Shown here piece after piece: positions 31,337-42,055 of a stretch of 64,000 bases of DNA. Each line of letters opens with the position of its first letter. The stretch's first letter is position 1. The notes beneath the pieces were generated by a model, which saw only the letters and a list, made by a program, of their open reading frames with translations, was not told the DNA's origin and ran no database searches. The stretch comes from Roridomyces roridus (Eukaryota; Basidiomycota; Agaricomycetes; Agaricales; Mycenaceae), in NCBI GenBank assembly GCA_029378245.1, contig JARKIF010000031.1:248001-312000 (forward strand). Direction: 5' to 3'. The position numbers were made by a program, and so were the translations under genes.

Positions 31337-32733
31337 TCAATGATAATGCCGAATCTGCAGCCCGGCGATCTCCTCGATGTCGAACACCTCGCCTTTTATA
31401 AATGTGCCCGTGCCGTAGCTCTTGATTCGCGTCGACTCCCATCTGAACAGAGGTGAGTTGAGCACTGCTTGAAGAGTAAGCTTAAGGCAGAATACGTACT
31501 GGTCCGTTGTGGGGATTTCCTCTTCGAAAATCTTGTGACCCTCCCTGCGTACTTTCTCCGACGGAAGCAGGTCGAGAGGGAGACCTGGCAGGAAATGGGC
31601 GAAATGAAACACCCCGAGGCGACGTAGGTGGGCCTGGTCGTGCGGTGGGCGAACGACTATCGGTATCACTTTAATTCTCTCTCAAGATTTCAAGAGGAAG
31701 AAGCATGAAAATCACCGCGATGCATCGTCCCCTTCAAAATTCCCCCACTCATAAACGAAAGCTGGTCCCCGACGTTGATTACGAGCGCCCCATCCCGGTG
31801 CTTGACATATCTCCACACGTTGTCCGGCATGAGGACTTGGAGCGCCGAGATGGGCTGGGAGATCAAGGTGCTGAGGGAATTGAAGTCAGTGTGTCCGTTG
31901 AGCATGACACCGTTGGTTTTAATCGATTCTGCGGGGGTGAGGGGGTCGTAGATCATGTATCGGAGGAGCTGCATTCACATTAGTCTGAGGCGAGGGAGAA
32001 GGTGAGGGGGTCGTACGTCATCGCCTCTTCTGCCGTCTTCAGTTTCGTGCAATGACCAGAGGTGCCCGTCCTGCAAACCGAGGACGGCGTCGATGAGGGA
32101 TAGGATACGGCGGAGGACTTTTTCACGGGTTTCTGCCAGGAACGCCTTGACTTCTTCGACGTACGGGCGCAGAGGTTCGGGATGGCGAGAAGCGGGGTCG
32201 ATGCTAAATCGAACATTCAATAGACTCTGGATATAGTGAAGCTGAAAACCAACCTGTTCTGATAGAAATTATAATGTTCGATCCTGTCGCGGACGCCATC
32301 TTTGATTTCCCAGTAATTTTGGAGCTGAAAGGTTGAGCAGATCGCAGACTCGCAAGCACGGAGATGCACCTTGTATCCCATGAATGATCCTTTTTCAGCA
32401 ATCTGCGCACGGTGTTCCTGTTTTTCCTCAAAGGAGACGCCTTCAAAGGTGAGCTGTCCCAGGTCAAACTGTCTGCTCATCTGCCATGGACGACTAGGTC
32501 AGAAGTGCTGAACATGCTGGGCTCGGCCTTACAGTCTCTGACTCGATTCCATGACCCACGACGTAAAAGAATCCATCCCGTTCGAGCGCCGTTGATACAG
32601 TCCGAACCAGCTCGTCCCGATGTGTATCGTACAGCGCGAGGTCGACGGTGAGGATATCGGCCCAAGGAAGGTCGTGCGCGGTCGGTGGGGGTGGGATCCA
32701 CTTTGTAACGGCGTTCGAGTCCATGGTCGGCAT
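31337..32733 (-). CDS. 2-oxoglutarate/Fe(II) dioxygenase, isopenicillin N synthase-like
   Basis: Seven short-intron exons. I start at the ATG at 32733 (MPTMDSNAVTKWIPPPP); the ATG at 32724 is equally possible. The N-terminal DIOX_N part contains LERDGFFYVVGHGI and FEEKQEHRAQIAEKGSFMGY. The catalytic double-stranded beta-helix carries the iron ligands in NGHTDFNSLSTL (His and Asp) and GTMHRVIPIV (distal His), with GALVINVGDQLSFMSGG between them. The 2-oxoglutarate-binding Arg is likely the second Arg of LRRLGVFHF, with Gly where Ser is usual two residues on. Members hydroxylate or desaturate small molecules. It lies tail to tail with the monooxygenase, but nothing else suggests a biosynthetic cluster. 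No break seen. Confidence 0.83.
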
Positions 32734-33397
32734 GTGGGAGCGATATGCTGTACTTATACTTGACCTGCTGACGAATGACGCAAACGGAGTTGGAGAGCAC
32801 ACCATCGCGGTCCGATGCATTTTTTTGACAATCGGGCTCACGTAGATGTCATAAATCCCTCAGCAAACACGAGAGTTTTAAAAGTTCAGCTCCAGGAGTG
32901 CAGCGTTCTATGCAGACCTTTCTACGTCGTCGTGGCGAACTGGTTGATGTATTCGCGATTAGTCGCAACGACAGCCTGAACCGGTGCGGTATGACATAGA
33001 TATCGCAGGGTGCTCAATATGGGCATGAATCGCTTGGATTCGAACGGGAAGCTTTCACCATCCAGCGTGCCGGAATCTACGAGCAGTCATCAGCATCCAA
33101 TTCCGGGTGGTAAGGATTTCGAAGAAGACCCAAGGTCGGAGATTGGCGAGTATTCCGAACACGAAGATCTGCAGACGCGAAGATCATGTCCTCGAGGGAT
33201 GATTTCACCTCTGACCAAGTTGGCCCAACTTCCCGTTTTGGCGATGTATCGCCTTTGCACATGTTTGTAGCCTTACGTGACCGCCCCAATTTTGACTCAG
33301 TCACTCACCTGGAGTCGCGTGCCCCTGATTCACCCTCTTCCCCTGCCCCTCCATGTCGCGATTCAGCCCACATGTCAGCCCCGAAAGCCCCGCGAAA
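32734..33397. promoter_or_regulatory. Divergent region upstream of the dioxygenase and TYR1
   Basis: 664 bp between outward-facing genes. No coding sequence was supported apart from a short upstream frame that overlaps the TYR1 start, listed separately. No clear TATA box was seen. Confidence 0.35.
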
Positions 33398-33410
33398 ATG
33401 CAGCCCATAA
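33372..33410 (+). promoter_or_regulatory. Upstream ORF overlapping the TYR1 start codon
   Basis: An ATG at 33372 opens a 12-codon frame (MSAPKAPRKCSP) that ends at a TAA at 33408-33410. The TYR1 ATG at 33398 lies inside it in another frame. Ribosomes translating this uORF would pass the main start, so it could lower translation of TYR1 if the transcript begins upstream of 33372, which cannot be seen here. Confidence 0.4.
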
Positions 33411-35014
33411 TCGGACTGATTGGCATGGGGGCCATGGGCAGGATATACGCCAAATACCTCTCCCAAGCGGGGTGGAAGAAGTGAGTCCGTTTTGGGCTTC
33501 GGGGACCCCTGTCTGAGACGCGGCAGAATCCACGTTTGTGACCGCCCGGAGCGGTTCAAATCCCTCAAAGAAGAATACGCGGGTTCGTGTCCGTTCCGAT
33601 GTGTCCGTTTTTAAGCGATTGACCGGCTGTAGATGTTGAAAGCATCACTGTATTCGAAGATGGGCATGGGGTATCGCGTTCCTCTGACTTTATAATGTAC
33701 TCTGTCGAAGCAGAGTTCATCGACCGCGTCGTGGCACAGTATGGACCATGTGCGTTGCAAACCACTTCTTGACTCCAGACCAAGCTCATCTTGCATTCTA
33801 GCAACCAAAGTCGGCGCCATCGTCGCGGGCCAGACCTCTGTGAAAGCGCCAGAAAAAGCCGCCGTTTGAGAAATACCTGCCGCACGACACCGAAATCCTA
33901 TCGTGTCATTCGCTACACGGGCCCACAGTATCCCCTATCGGACAACCCTTGGTGCGATGCAAAGTTCTAGTTGAAACCCGACACGTCACTAACGCGCTAT
34001 GACAGGTATTAATACAACACCGCGCTTCGAATGAAGCCCTTACGTTGGTCGAGAACATCTTGCGCTGCTTTGGCTCCCGATTCGTCTACCTATCGTACGA
34101 TGAGCATGACGTGGTTACGGCCAATACCCAAGGCGTTATCCACGCTGCGTTCCTCAGGTAGGCATTCTTCATTCATTTCCTGTGGTCGCAATATGAAATG
34201 AATGTATCGCAGCATGGGCACAGCCTGGGCCGCGCGTAAAGTTTACCCCTGGGAGCAAGGCGCCTACGTCGGCGGGATCGAAACCGCCAAAGTGAACCTG
34301 ACATTACGGATTTACTCAAACGCCTGGCACGTCTACGCCGGGCTCGCGATCCTGAACCCGAGCGCACGACTCCAGATCGACCAATTTGCGAGCAGCGTCT
34401 CCGAGTTGTTCACGCTTATGCTCGGGGGCGACTTGGATGCATTTCGGGAGCGCGTCATGTGGGCAAAGGAGGTTGTATTTGGTTCAGAGGGCGATGAAGA
34501 GACGAGGAAGAGGCCGCCGATTTTGCTCTCCGGGGATGTGCTCGATCGGTTTAGTCTCGGTCGGACACAGCCTTCGTCGCAACCTTCGTCTCCAGTGGAC
34601 ACCGTGATGGCGGTCCCGTACAGCAAGTATAAAACCAACTCGCACCTGTCGCTCCTCGCCATGGTCGATTGTTGGGCGCATCTCAAAATCCAACCATTCC
34701 TCCACCTCGCCCTTGCTGCGACGCCGCTGTTCCGACTTTTCCTTGGGGTAGTGGAGCATTTGTTCCTTTCGCCAAAGATGCTGGAGAGCGCCATCCGTTC
34801 TGCGATGAACGATACTTGGCATCGGTCTGACGACCTCGAGTTTGTCATTGCCGCGCGGGGGTGGAGCCAGTGTGTCAGTTTTGGGAGTTTTGAGCTTTAC
34901 CGCAAGCGATTTTCGGAGACGAGGGTGTTTTTCGAGGGGAGGTTTGAGCAAGCGGGCAAGTTGGGGAGTGAGATGATCAAGGCGGTTATGGAGAGCGAGG
35001 TGAGGGGCGACTAG
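33398..35014 (+). CDS. TYR1: Prephenate dehydrogenase (tyrosine synthesis), one-base frameshift
   Basis: Six exons (33398-33480, 33527-33582, 33633-33749, 33802-33951, 34006-34157, 34213-35014) total 1360 nt, one base more than 453 codons. The N-terminal dinucleotide-binding fold is IIGLIGMGAMGRIYAKYLSQ. Family landmarks: VAGQTSVKAPEK, FEKYLPHDTEILSCHSLHGP, FVYLSYDEHDVVTANTQGVI, AAFLSMGTAWA and VNLTLRIYSNAWHVYAGLAI. These fit yeast Tyr1, which makes 4-hydroxyphenylpyruvate from prephenate with NADP+. The extra base is in or next to the run of five A at 33853-33857; dropping one A joins the frames. A biosynthetic gene otherwise this well kept suggests a sequencing error, but a real lesion cannot be excluded. 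Confidence 0.88.
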
Positions 35015-35145
35015 ACGTGTGTGGGTGTATCATTATCTGGATTAAGTACAATAGGGCATATACAGTGTAATTTATCATTGGATTTAGAATAACCATTGTT
35101 AGAATTCTGGAGCGGCGAAGGGCTGGAAGGACATCACGTACGAAA

Positions 35146-36209
35146 TCAAGCCATCCAGGAGTCGCCGATAGCGGCGACCTTCATCTGGATCAGCTCTTGC
35201 CAGGGAGGCAGGCCATATATGGATGGTAAAGCGTCCCAGAAATTCCGACGGGTCGCGGCATGTTGCGCCTTGATTGCATTGGAACAATCGAGACAAAAGT
35301 TGGGGATACTCAGGCTGTCTTTGGGCACCCAGATGGCGAGGGGGCCATTCCGCCGCGTCATGTGGCGCCTGTGGAGTGTGCGGATGGCCTTGACCCGTGC
35401 TTGAGCGCACTCGGAGGGTGAAGTGCACCCTGTGGTCTCGCACACGAATGAGTTGTGGAACTCTGTCGTGCTGCGGGATTGAATGGCATAGCCTTTGAAG
35501 AAAGCCATTTGGTCCTCCAGAGTAAGCCTGGTGGGACTGCCGTTGAATACCCCACCGTGCAATATCACGGTGATGCCTTCTTCAAAGTCGGCGGCTAGAT
35601 TGTAGAATGTCTCGGGGAGGAGCCAGAGGGCGTTGACCTCGCGAGCGACCTGGATGAGACGTATGGAGTAGAGCCGGTCTTCCGGCCAGGACCAGGTCAT
35701 TATGGCCGACAAGGCCATCGCGTCGTCCACGACATTGGAGGCTGTCTCGTGCCTGGACAGTTCTGTGTCGCATCCCGAAGAAAGATGGACGAGGGCACGG
35801 CGGCGGAGGTTTTCGACGCCGTATTTGTGCCCCAGACGAAGACATCCGATAATTGTGTCGAATGTCGTTCGGGATGGGAAGGGGGGGAAGAACCTGGATG
35901 AGTGTGAGTCTCAAGTGTGGTGTTTGATGATGGAAGGCAAACGCACTCGGGGTCGTATAAAGCCCTCAGAAACACTTTTACCTCGGCTGGCGAGTCGTGG
36001 AGATGCACGAGTGGGCAGCCATCGACGAGGTCCGAGTCGGGAGGTTGGGGGAAGGACAGCATGTCTTGAAAGACTGGCGAACGTGAGGCCAGGACTCCGC
36101 GGTAGACTTTGAAGAGGCAGTTTTCCGCCTGGAGAACTATGTTGCCGTCCTCGTACCAGAGCTCCTCGTCGCGTTCGAGAGTAGGCACTTCATCCAAGTT
36201 CTGGTCCAT
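35146..36209 (-). CDS. BTB/POZ domain protein, copy H (intact, 336 aa)
   Basis: Exons 35947-36209 and 35146-35893 flank a 53-nt intron in the family position. N-terminus MDQNLDEVPTLERDEELWYE. BTB core: NIVLQAENCLFKVYRGVLAS, SPVFQDMLSFPQPP, CPLVHLHDSPAEVKVFLRAL. Middle: VAREVNALWLLPETFYNLAA. C-terminal module: GCTSPSEC, CLDC and FWDALPSIYGLPPWQELIQM. It lacks the usual GGAGTTTCAATCA leader and shares a 78-bp gap with the divergent AMSH-like gene. It converges with TYR1. Relative to copies D and K it shares the CDTE-type segment after LVHLSSG. Confidence 0.87.
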
Positions 36210-36287
36210 GAAAGGAGTTTCGGCTGCTGTGCTGCGGAGATCAAAAACGATTATCTCTCTCGCCCTTCATCCACGCCTCAATACGCC
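36210..36287. promoter_or_regulatory. 78-bp divergent promoter between BTB copy H and the AMSH-like gene
   Basis: The two ATGs (36209 minus and 36288 plus) leave only 78 bp. A CT-rich stretch (TTATCTCTCTCGCCC) lies in the middle of the gap, about 25 bp before the plus-strand start. The arrangement couples an adaptor-family gene to a conserved deubiquitinase promoter. Confidence 0.45.
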
Positions 36288-38964
36288 ATGGAAGGCACTC
36301 GGCCAGCCACTATATCTGAGCTCGCCGCTGCCGCGCAGTCCGACCCAGACCTCTCTTCTACCTCCAAGCAGGATATCAAGTACTACATACGCCGGGCAGA
36401 GACTCATCGGAAAGAGGGCAAGGCTCTCGCTTCTGGTGCCAAGAAGAGGACTGGCGACCTGGGCACGGACATGGAGCTCGCCTTCATCGAGTATGCACAG
36501 TCGGCCACGTTGATCGTGGAGAAGATCCCCTCTCATCGCGACTACAATACTGCACTGACTGCGGAGCAAAGGACCAATTTGACGGCGGTGGGTACGTTTT
36601 CTGCGACCACTTGGCCACCCTTCGATGCATGTCTGCGGTACTCTGATGCTCATGGTCTCACAGAACGGCCAAGACATCCTCATGCAACTCGGTCGAGTCA
36701 AGGCGACCCTCGTGGAACGCTATGAGCGGTATTGTCGCGTCACACCGAACGCTGCAGATGCAGTGCCTGCCTTTTCCATTGCCTTGAGGTGCGTGGATCA
36801 TCTGCTTTTTCGCCATTGGCTCGAGCTTTGTCCCACAGCCAACCCCGACCCGCATCTGTCCAGAAAGCTCCGAGCCAGGCTCATACAGCAGCCCAACGCG
36901 CAGTCGCAGACGAAGCTGCGTTATGGCGTGCGCAGCGGGAGGAGGCTGCTTCCCGTGATGCCAGTTACAGGTCTCCCGCCCCATCGACACAATCCTACTC
37001 TGCTGCCAGTGGGGTTTCGATGCCTATCCCAGCGTCTCTGGCTGCATCTGGTGGGCATCCTGCCACCGGTGCCTATCCGCAGCCAAGCCCGCTTCCTCCG
37101 ACTTTTGGTCGGAGAGCATCTCAGAGTGGCCCAGCACCGACGTATCCCTCGAGTGCGGGCGTGTCTTTCCCGGCACCATCGCCAGCTCGATCTGTCGAGT
37201 ATCCTAATCCACATTTCCATTCACCTGCCCCGTCATCTTCCTCGTCGAGTTACGCCCCGTCCACGTCGAGTTATGCGCCATCGGGTCTCTCTTCTGCGAC
37301 TTCCTACGACCCGCAGACGCCGACACCCGGACCAATGCCTCTTCGCGCGGATCACTCTGACTATGATTGGGAGAGTACGGATTCTGAGAGTACGGGCGGC
37401 GGTTGGAGGTCAATGGCTAAACGGTATGTCGTTTCTGTGCGCGCGCAGGGTACTTTCACTGACGGATTGTTCCTTACCTATCCTCATCTCTGCCTCGTGG
37501 ACCTTTTACCTATCGCCGTTTTGTTGCCGCTTTCTACATCCTCTCACCCCACTGCCTCTCATCGATCTACCAATCGCCATCTTGCTATACCCCATAGCAG
37601 TACCGCCTATCCCGAACCCTCAAGACTCTCGTTCCCGGCGCCATCCACCGAAAACCTCGCCTTGGGCATGTCTGGCCTTAACGTCGGCAGCCCCAGCACC
37701 CATATTTCCGTCACATACCCTTCTCTTGCGCGACACATGTCCTCGCACCAACGCACGCAGGGATACGTCCCTGGAGCTTCGCGGTGGGGCAACGCCCCTC
37801 CCCAAGCCACCACCACCTCTTCGCCCATCTCTGCGACAGACCCGAATGAAAATCGCGCGGGCGTAGGGGCGACGGCAGCTATGAATGCTGCACGTGCAGC
37901 GGCTGCCTCGACGACGAGCGTCGTCTCGGGGCCGACTACATTTGCTGCTATGCCTGATCCGGCGATCGCCCGGCGTGAGCGTGAGGTCCAGGAGCAGCGG
38001 GAGAGGGAGAGGGAGAAGGAGGAGCTAAGGGCTGCTGCGGCGCGTGCTGACCGCGAGCGTGAGGAGCGGGAGAAGGGCAAGTCACCGCGGTTGAGGACGG
38101 TGGTGCTTCCGCAGGTGACGCTGAGCCGGTTTTTGGCTATTGCGAGTGCGAATACTGCGAGGAATTTGGAGACGTGTGGGTTGTTGCTTGGGAGGGAGGT
38201 TGCGCGGAGTGCGTTTCTTTTGCTTGATTATCTCATTTCCGGGGGTTCCTCCCCTGCTTCCTCTTGCTTCGTAAACGTTCCATACTAACTCAGATTCTTC
38301 TTAGGCTCGCACGCCGCGGATGGAAAGACGCGGTACGTTGTGGAGACGTTGTTGATCCCGAAGCAGCATGCGACGAGTGATACGTGTACGATGGACGAGG
38401 AGGAGGGGGTTCTGGTGTTTACGGAGGAGAGGGGGCTTATTACTTTGGGATGGGTGAGTCTTTGATTCTCTTGGAGCAGGGCCGCGGAGAGGACGGGAAG
38501 ACCCTCGAGGGATGGTCCTCGGAGGTCCATGGCCCACGCGGAGCGCTCGTCCTCGCCACTGTCTGCTCTCCACTGCCTTCCTTCCCTCTTTCGGATTTCA
38601 GCACCAGTCGACTCACACGTGCCCAGATACACACGCACCCCTCGCAATCGTGCTTCATGTCCTCCGTCGACCTCCACACGCACGCGAGCTTCCAGCGGAT
38701 GCTCCCCGAGTCATTTGCGGTCGTCTGTGCGCCCAAGTCGGATCCCAGTTTTGGCATATTCCGCCTCACGGACCCGCCTGGGCTGCAGACTGTGCTCACG
38801 TGCAGGGCGACGCAGGCGTTTCATCCGCATCCTGACGTGCCGATATATACGGTGCGCTCTTCTCTTTTCAGCATGGCTCTGTGGGCTGACGTTTCTGGTA
38901 GGATGCGGACAAGGGCCATGTGGTTATGCGGGACGCTGCGTTGGAGATTGTGGATCTGCGATAG
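36288..38964 (+). CDS. AMSH/STAMBP-like JAMM deubiquitinase
   Basis: Start MEGTRPATISELAAAAQSDP. Residues about 20-125 form a helical USP8-dimerisation/MIT-like region (IKYYIRRAETHRKEGKALAS, IEYAQSATLIVEKIPSHRDY, DILMQLGRVKATLVERYERY). A long Ser/Pro-rich linker and a charged coiled coil (REREVQEQREREREKEELR) follow. The C-terminal MPN+ domain has NTARNLETCGLLLGRE, YVVETLLIPKQHATSDTC and the zinc motif HTHPSQSCFMSSVD, with Glu in LETCG as the upstream acid. AMSH enzymes cleave Lys63-linked ubiquitin on endosomal cargo with ESCRT-0. Introns include a 14-codon-scale gap at 37422 and one of about 170 nt before HTHP. The gene ends DAALEIVDLR at 38962-38964. No lesion seen; the linker exon boundaries are the least certain part. 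Confidence 0.88.
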
Positions 38965-39081
38965 TATAGAGAATTGGATTGAGTATCCGAAAGTATGTTG
39001 TAAGCGGTGTACGCGTTGTATTGGTCTGTGTACGCGCATGTCGGAGTTTGAAAACTCCCCTTCATCTTCCATCTTGACCAC

Positions 39082-40123
39082 ATGGACATCCACGACAAAC
39101 AGACTCGCCTTGAGGATCTGTGGTTTTGCGACGGAACGCTTGTCATCCAAGCTGGGAAGAGTCTATGCTGCCTTCCTGGCGCGATCTACAATTTTCAAGG
39201 ACATGCGCGCGTTTCCGCAGCCTGCGGACGCTGAGACCGTCGATGGCTGCCCCATCGTGAGCCTGCATGACTCTGCGGGCGATGCCACCCAGTTTTTCAA
39301 AGCCATCTTTTGACTCCTCGTCCGTCCTCACCTTGCACACAATGGTACACTTTTTCTGAGTCACCCAACAGATTCTTCGAGCCGTATCCAGCAAAGACCG
39401 ATTTGACCACGGTCTTGACGGTTCTGCGTCTGAGCAACAAATATGGCGTGGATTATCTTCGTGTCCGCGCCCAGGCTGGTCCAAATGTCCTCTGCGTTCC
39501 CGATGACCCTCGCCGAGTACGATGACATGTACGGTGTTGGCAGTACTGGGACCGTGGAGAGCTCGATTATCTATACGACGTTGACCCATCCCTTGGCAAA
39601 AGCTCTGGCTGTACAGACGGCACAAGAGGTCAGCGCTTTGTGGATTCTCCCTTCAGCTTTCTACGCCATGGCCAAGACCGACGACATCGACAAGTTGGTC
39701 GTGGATATCAAAGAACACGCGGCAACACTCACCCCGGACGACCGAATCCTGTTCCTCAAAGGAAAACTTGAGCTTACCCGTCAGACGCACCACATCCTCA
39801 ACTCTTTCCTTGATACCCCGGACGTCAACCGTGGGTGTGAAGATGGGGATCCGTGTCCCAACACCCGCAGACGCGTATTCCTCGATATCCACGGTATCCT
39901 GCGGGATCTGCACGTCCATAACACGGACAGGGGGTCGTTGGAGCTGGCGATTGACTACAAGGAAAAAATCGAGGAGTCTGACTGCTGCTACGCATGCCGC
40001 AGGCTCACAGAACAGAAGTGCGAGCAGAGTCGAGAGGAGTCGTGGAAGAAGCTACCCGAATTTTTCGGTCTACCGCCGTGGGAGGAGCTGCAGAGGATGA
40101 AGGAGGCTGCTCTCACTCTGTGA
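39082..40123 (+). pseudogene. BTB/POZ protein, copy I, two frameshifts
   Basis: Start MDIHDKQTRLEDLWFCDGTL at 39082. Near 39156-39160 about 10 bp are missing compared with copy J, moving RVYAAFLARSTIFKDM into another frame. At 39473-39476 an extra AGGC interrupts RVRA-LVQMSSAFP; removing it restores the frame. Otherwise all parts are present: the BTB core (CPIVSLHDSAGDATQFFKAI), the family intron, TAQEVSALWILPSAFYAMA, GCEDGDPC, CYAC and LPEFFGLPPWEELQRM, ending at 40123. It lies next to copy J in the same orientation, a tandem pair in which J survived. Confidence 0.78.
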
Positions 40124-40455
40124 TCGTGGGTCTGTCGAGTTTCCAATGCCACTAAGTACGAGTGACTCATTCCGTTTCCGCAGGTCGGTCGGATGCGGAG
40201 TCGCCAGATTTCCGATTTCGGGCGTGATCTATGTATATATTTCCTCTACATGCATTCCATTGCTCCCCGCGCCGTCAACCTGACCACCAAACCGACCTAC
40301 AACATTGCAACTGTCCACGTTCCACCTTTTCAATCTAAGTATCAGGACCAAATCAGGACACTGTCAGGTCCGTCATGCCTTAATCGCGGTATCCTGTCGG
40401 GTATCATTGACTGTGGATCTCTGTGGAGACGCCGGAGTTTGGACGCTCCTTCTCC
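40124..40455. other. Intergenic between BTB copies I and J
   Basis: 332 bp between two same-strand genes. No gene or recognisable repeat; the segment presumably holds the promoter of copy J. A TATATATTTCC stretch at about 40234 is a weak TATA candidate but lies more than 200 bp from the start codon. Confidence 0.3.
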
Positions 40456-41467
40456 ATGGACCCCGTCGACGGCGCGTTCTCTCCTGTGGAAGGCTTGTGG
40501 TTCTCAGACGGAACAGTTGTTATTCGAGCTGAAAACAGTATTTTCCGAGTGTATGCCGCTCTCCTGGCTGCACGTTCCACAGTCTTCCAGGACATGATGG
40601 GGTTTCCGCAACCCGCAGATGTCGAGACGCTCGAGGGTTGTCCTGTTGTACAGCTGCAAGACTCGGCGGTCGATGTAACGAGTTTCTTCAAAGCCATTTT
40701 CGACTCTTCGTTCGTGCTCCCTCAATACCGACGGATATCTCTGATGCTCTGTTAGGTTCTTCGAGCCGTATCCCGCCAGAACGGACCTGAGCATCGTCGT
40801 GTCGGTGCTTCGTCTAAGCAACAAATACGACGTTGACTATCTCCGTCGTCGGGCCTTGATCCATCTATCCTCCAGTTTCCCGACCGTTCTCTCCGACTAC
40901 GACAACAAATGGGAGCGGATGTCCATGTCTGACCTCTTCTTCGAACGCCCGGGCGCAAGCGTCCTGGCCATCCAAATAGCACGAGAAGTCCACGCTCTAT
41001 GGATCCTCCCCTCAGCGTTCTACTTTATGGCAGAGACGGACGAAAGCCTCATACAGTCCACCCTATCCATTGCAGCCTACAAAGGCCACGCTGCGTGTCT
41101 GAGCGCACACGACCAGATGCTTTTCATGAAAAGCAACCTGCAGCTCTCCCGCGAGACCCACCATCTTCTCCGTTTCCTTTATTCCCCGGATGTCATCCCC
41201 GGGTGTACGGGCGGTGAAGTGTGTCGAAGGGCGCGTATGCATGCACTAGCGGCGATCCAAGAAGAAGCTTACGAACACAATACGGATCTCGACCCGATGG
41301 ACGTATTTGATCCAAATAAATTGGAGGCTTGCAAAATCTGCTGCGAGTTTTCGACACAGGCAAACCAGGAGGGACGACAGAGTATTTGGGAGAAGCTGCC
41401 AAAGATGTGCGGGCTCCCATCGTGGAAGGAGTTGGAGAAGATGAAGGAGGCTGCTTTGGCGGGGTGA
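40456..41467 (+). CDS. BTB/POZ domain protein, copy J (intact, 321 aa)
   Basis: Exons 40456-40709 and 40756-41467 flank a 46-nt intron. Start MDPVDGAFSPVEGLWFSDGT; upstream codons in frame contain no ATG. BTB core: VVIRAENSIFRVYAALLAAR, STVFQDMMGFPQPADVETLE, CPVVQLQDSAVDVTSFFKAI. Middle: IAREVHALWILPSAFYFMAE, LSAHDQMLFMKSNLQLSRET. C-terminal module: GCTGGEVC, CKIC and IWEKLPKMCGLPSWKELEKM, where the Tyr of YGLP is Cys. It represents the G/I/J subgroup, which is shorter than the A/B/L group and has QPADAET in place of QPPDSEL. Confidence 0.87.
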
Positions 41468-41647
41468 TTCAACCCTTATGATGTCCTTTTCAGCCTGATG
41501 CTGGATGGCACTTGGTTCATTCGCCAATGAAATCCACTCAGTTCATTCTACTCCACAGACTGCAATTCACATGAGAACAACATCCTCCTTGGCTTCACAT
41601 CCGTCGTCGTTCCAAACCCAACTTAGTTCGCCAGCGTCGTATCCCGT

Positions 41648-41905
41648 TCACTCCATGGATTCAGATAAACCGGCCAATCTCTCAAAATGCTTGGGCCGAT
41701 ATTTATCCCACTCTGTACCTTCCTGACTCGGTCCCTTCATCCATGCTTTACCGCCTATGAAACATGCCCATAAGTTCGAGTTTCTGAACGATTTTCAAGC
41801 AGCTATTCACCTATACAGCAGCCTTTCAAATTCGGAGCCATGTAAGACCAGGTTTTTACGGCCTCCACGTCTTCGTTCTCCCGCACGCCTGGGTCGAGGC
41901 ATTAT
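41648..41905 (-). pseudogene. Orphan F-box-protein tail exons
   Basis: On the minus strand EAVKTWSYMAPNLKGCCIG is followed by a 56-nt GT-AG gap and then KAWMKGPSQEGTEWDKY and HFERLAGLSESME with a TGA at 41648-41650. This matches the last two exons of the split F-box gene at 46.8 kb (WSGVAPRLRGCCIG, AWMKEKGKWEEHL, DFETLAGLSEFIPI). No F-box head or leucine-rich part precedes it, so it is a leftover tail just downstream of F-box copy 5. Confidence 0.6.
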
Positions 41906-42055
41906 TATTGAAGGGTTCAATGCGATGTAAGCGAGGCGTTGCCCGTGACGACGCCCCCACCTCGCTCACATGGAGGAATAACAAATCGGCGGGTCAAAAC
42001 CTCCATTCTCTTCAACCTCAAGCTAGTTACAAGAGAGGAAAAACGATGTGACGCT

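Noticed and set aside
36625..37866. A 413-codon frame overlapping the AMSH-like gene
   Set aside because: It is an Arg/Pro-rich alternative frame of the Ser/Pro-rich linker. The other frame continues into the JAMM domain.
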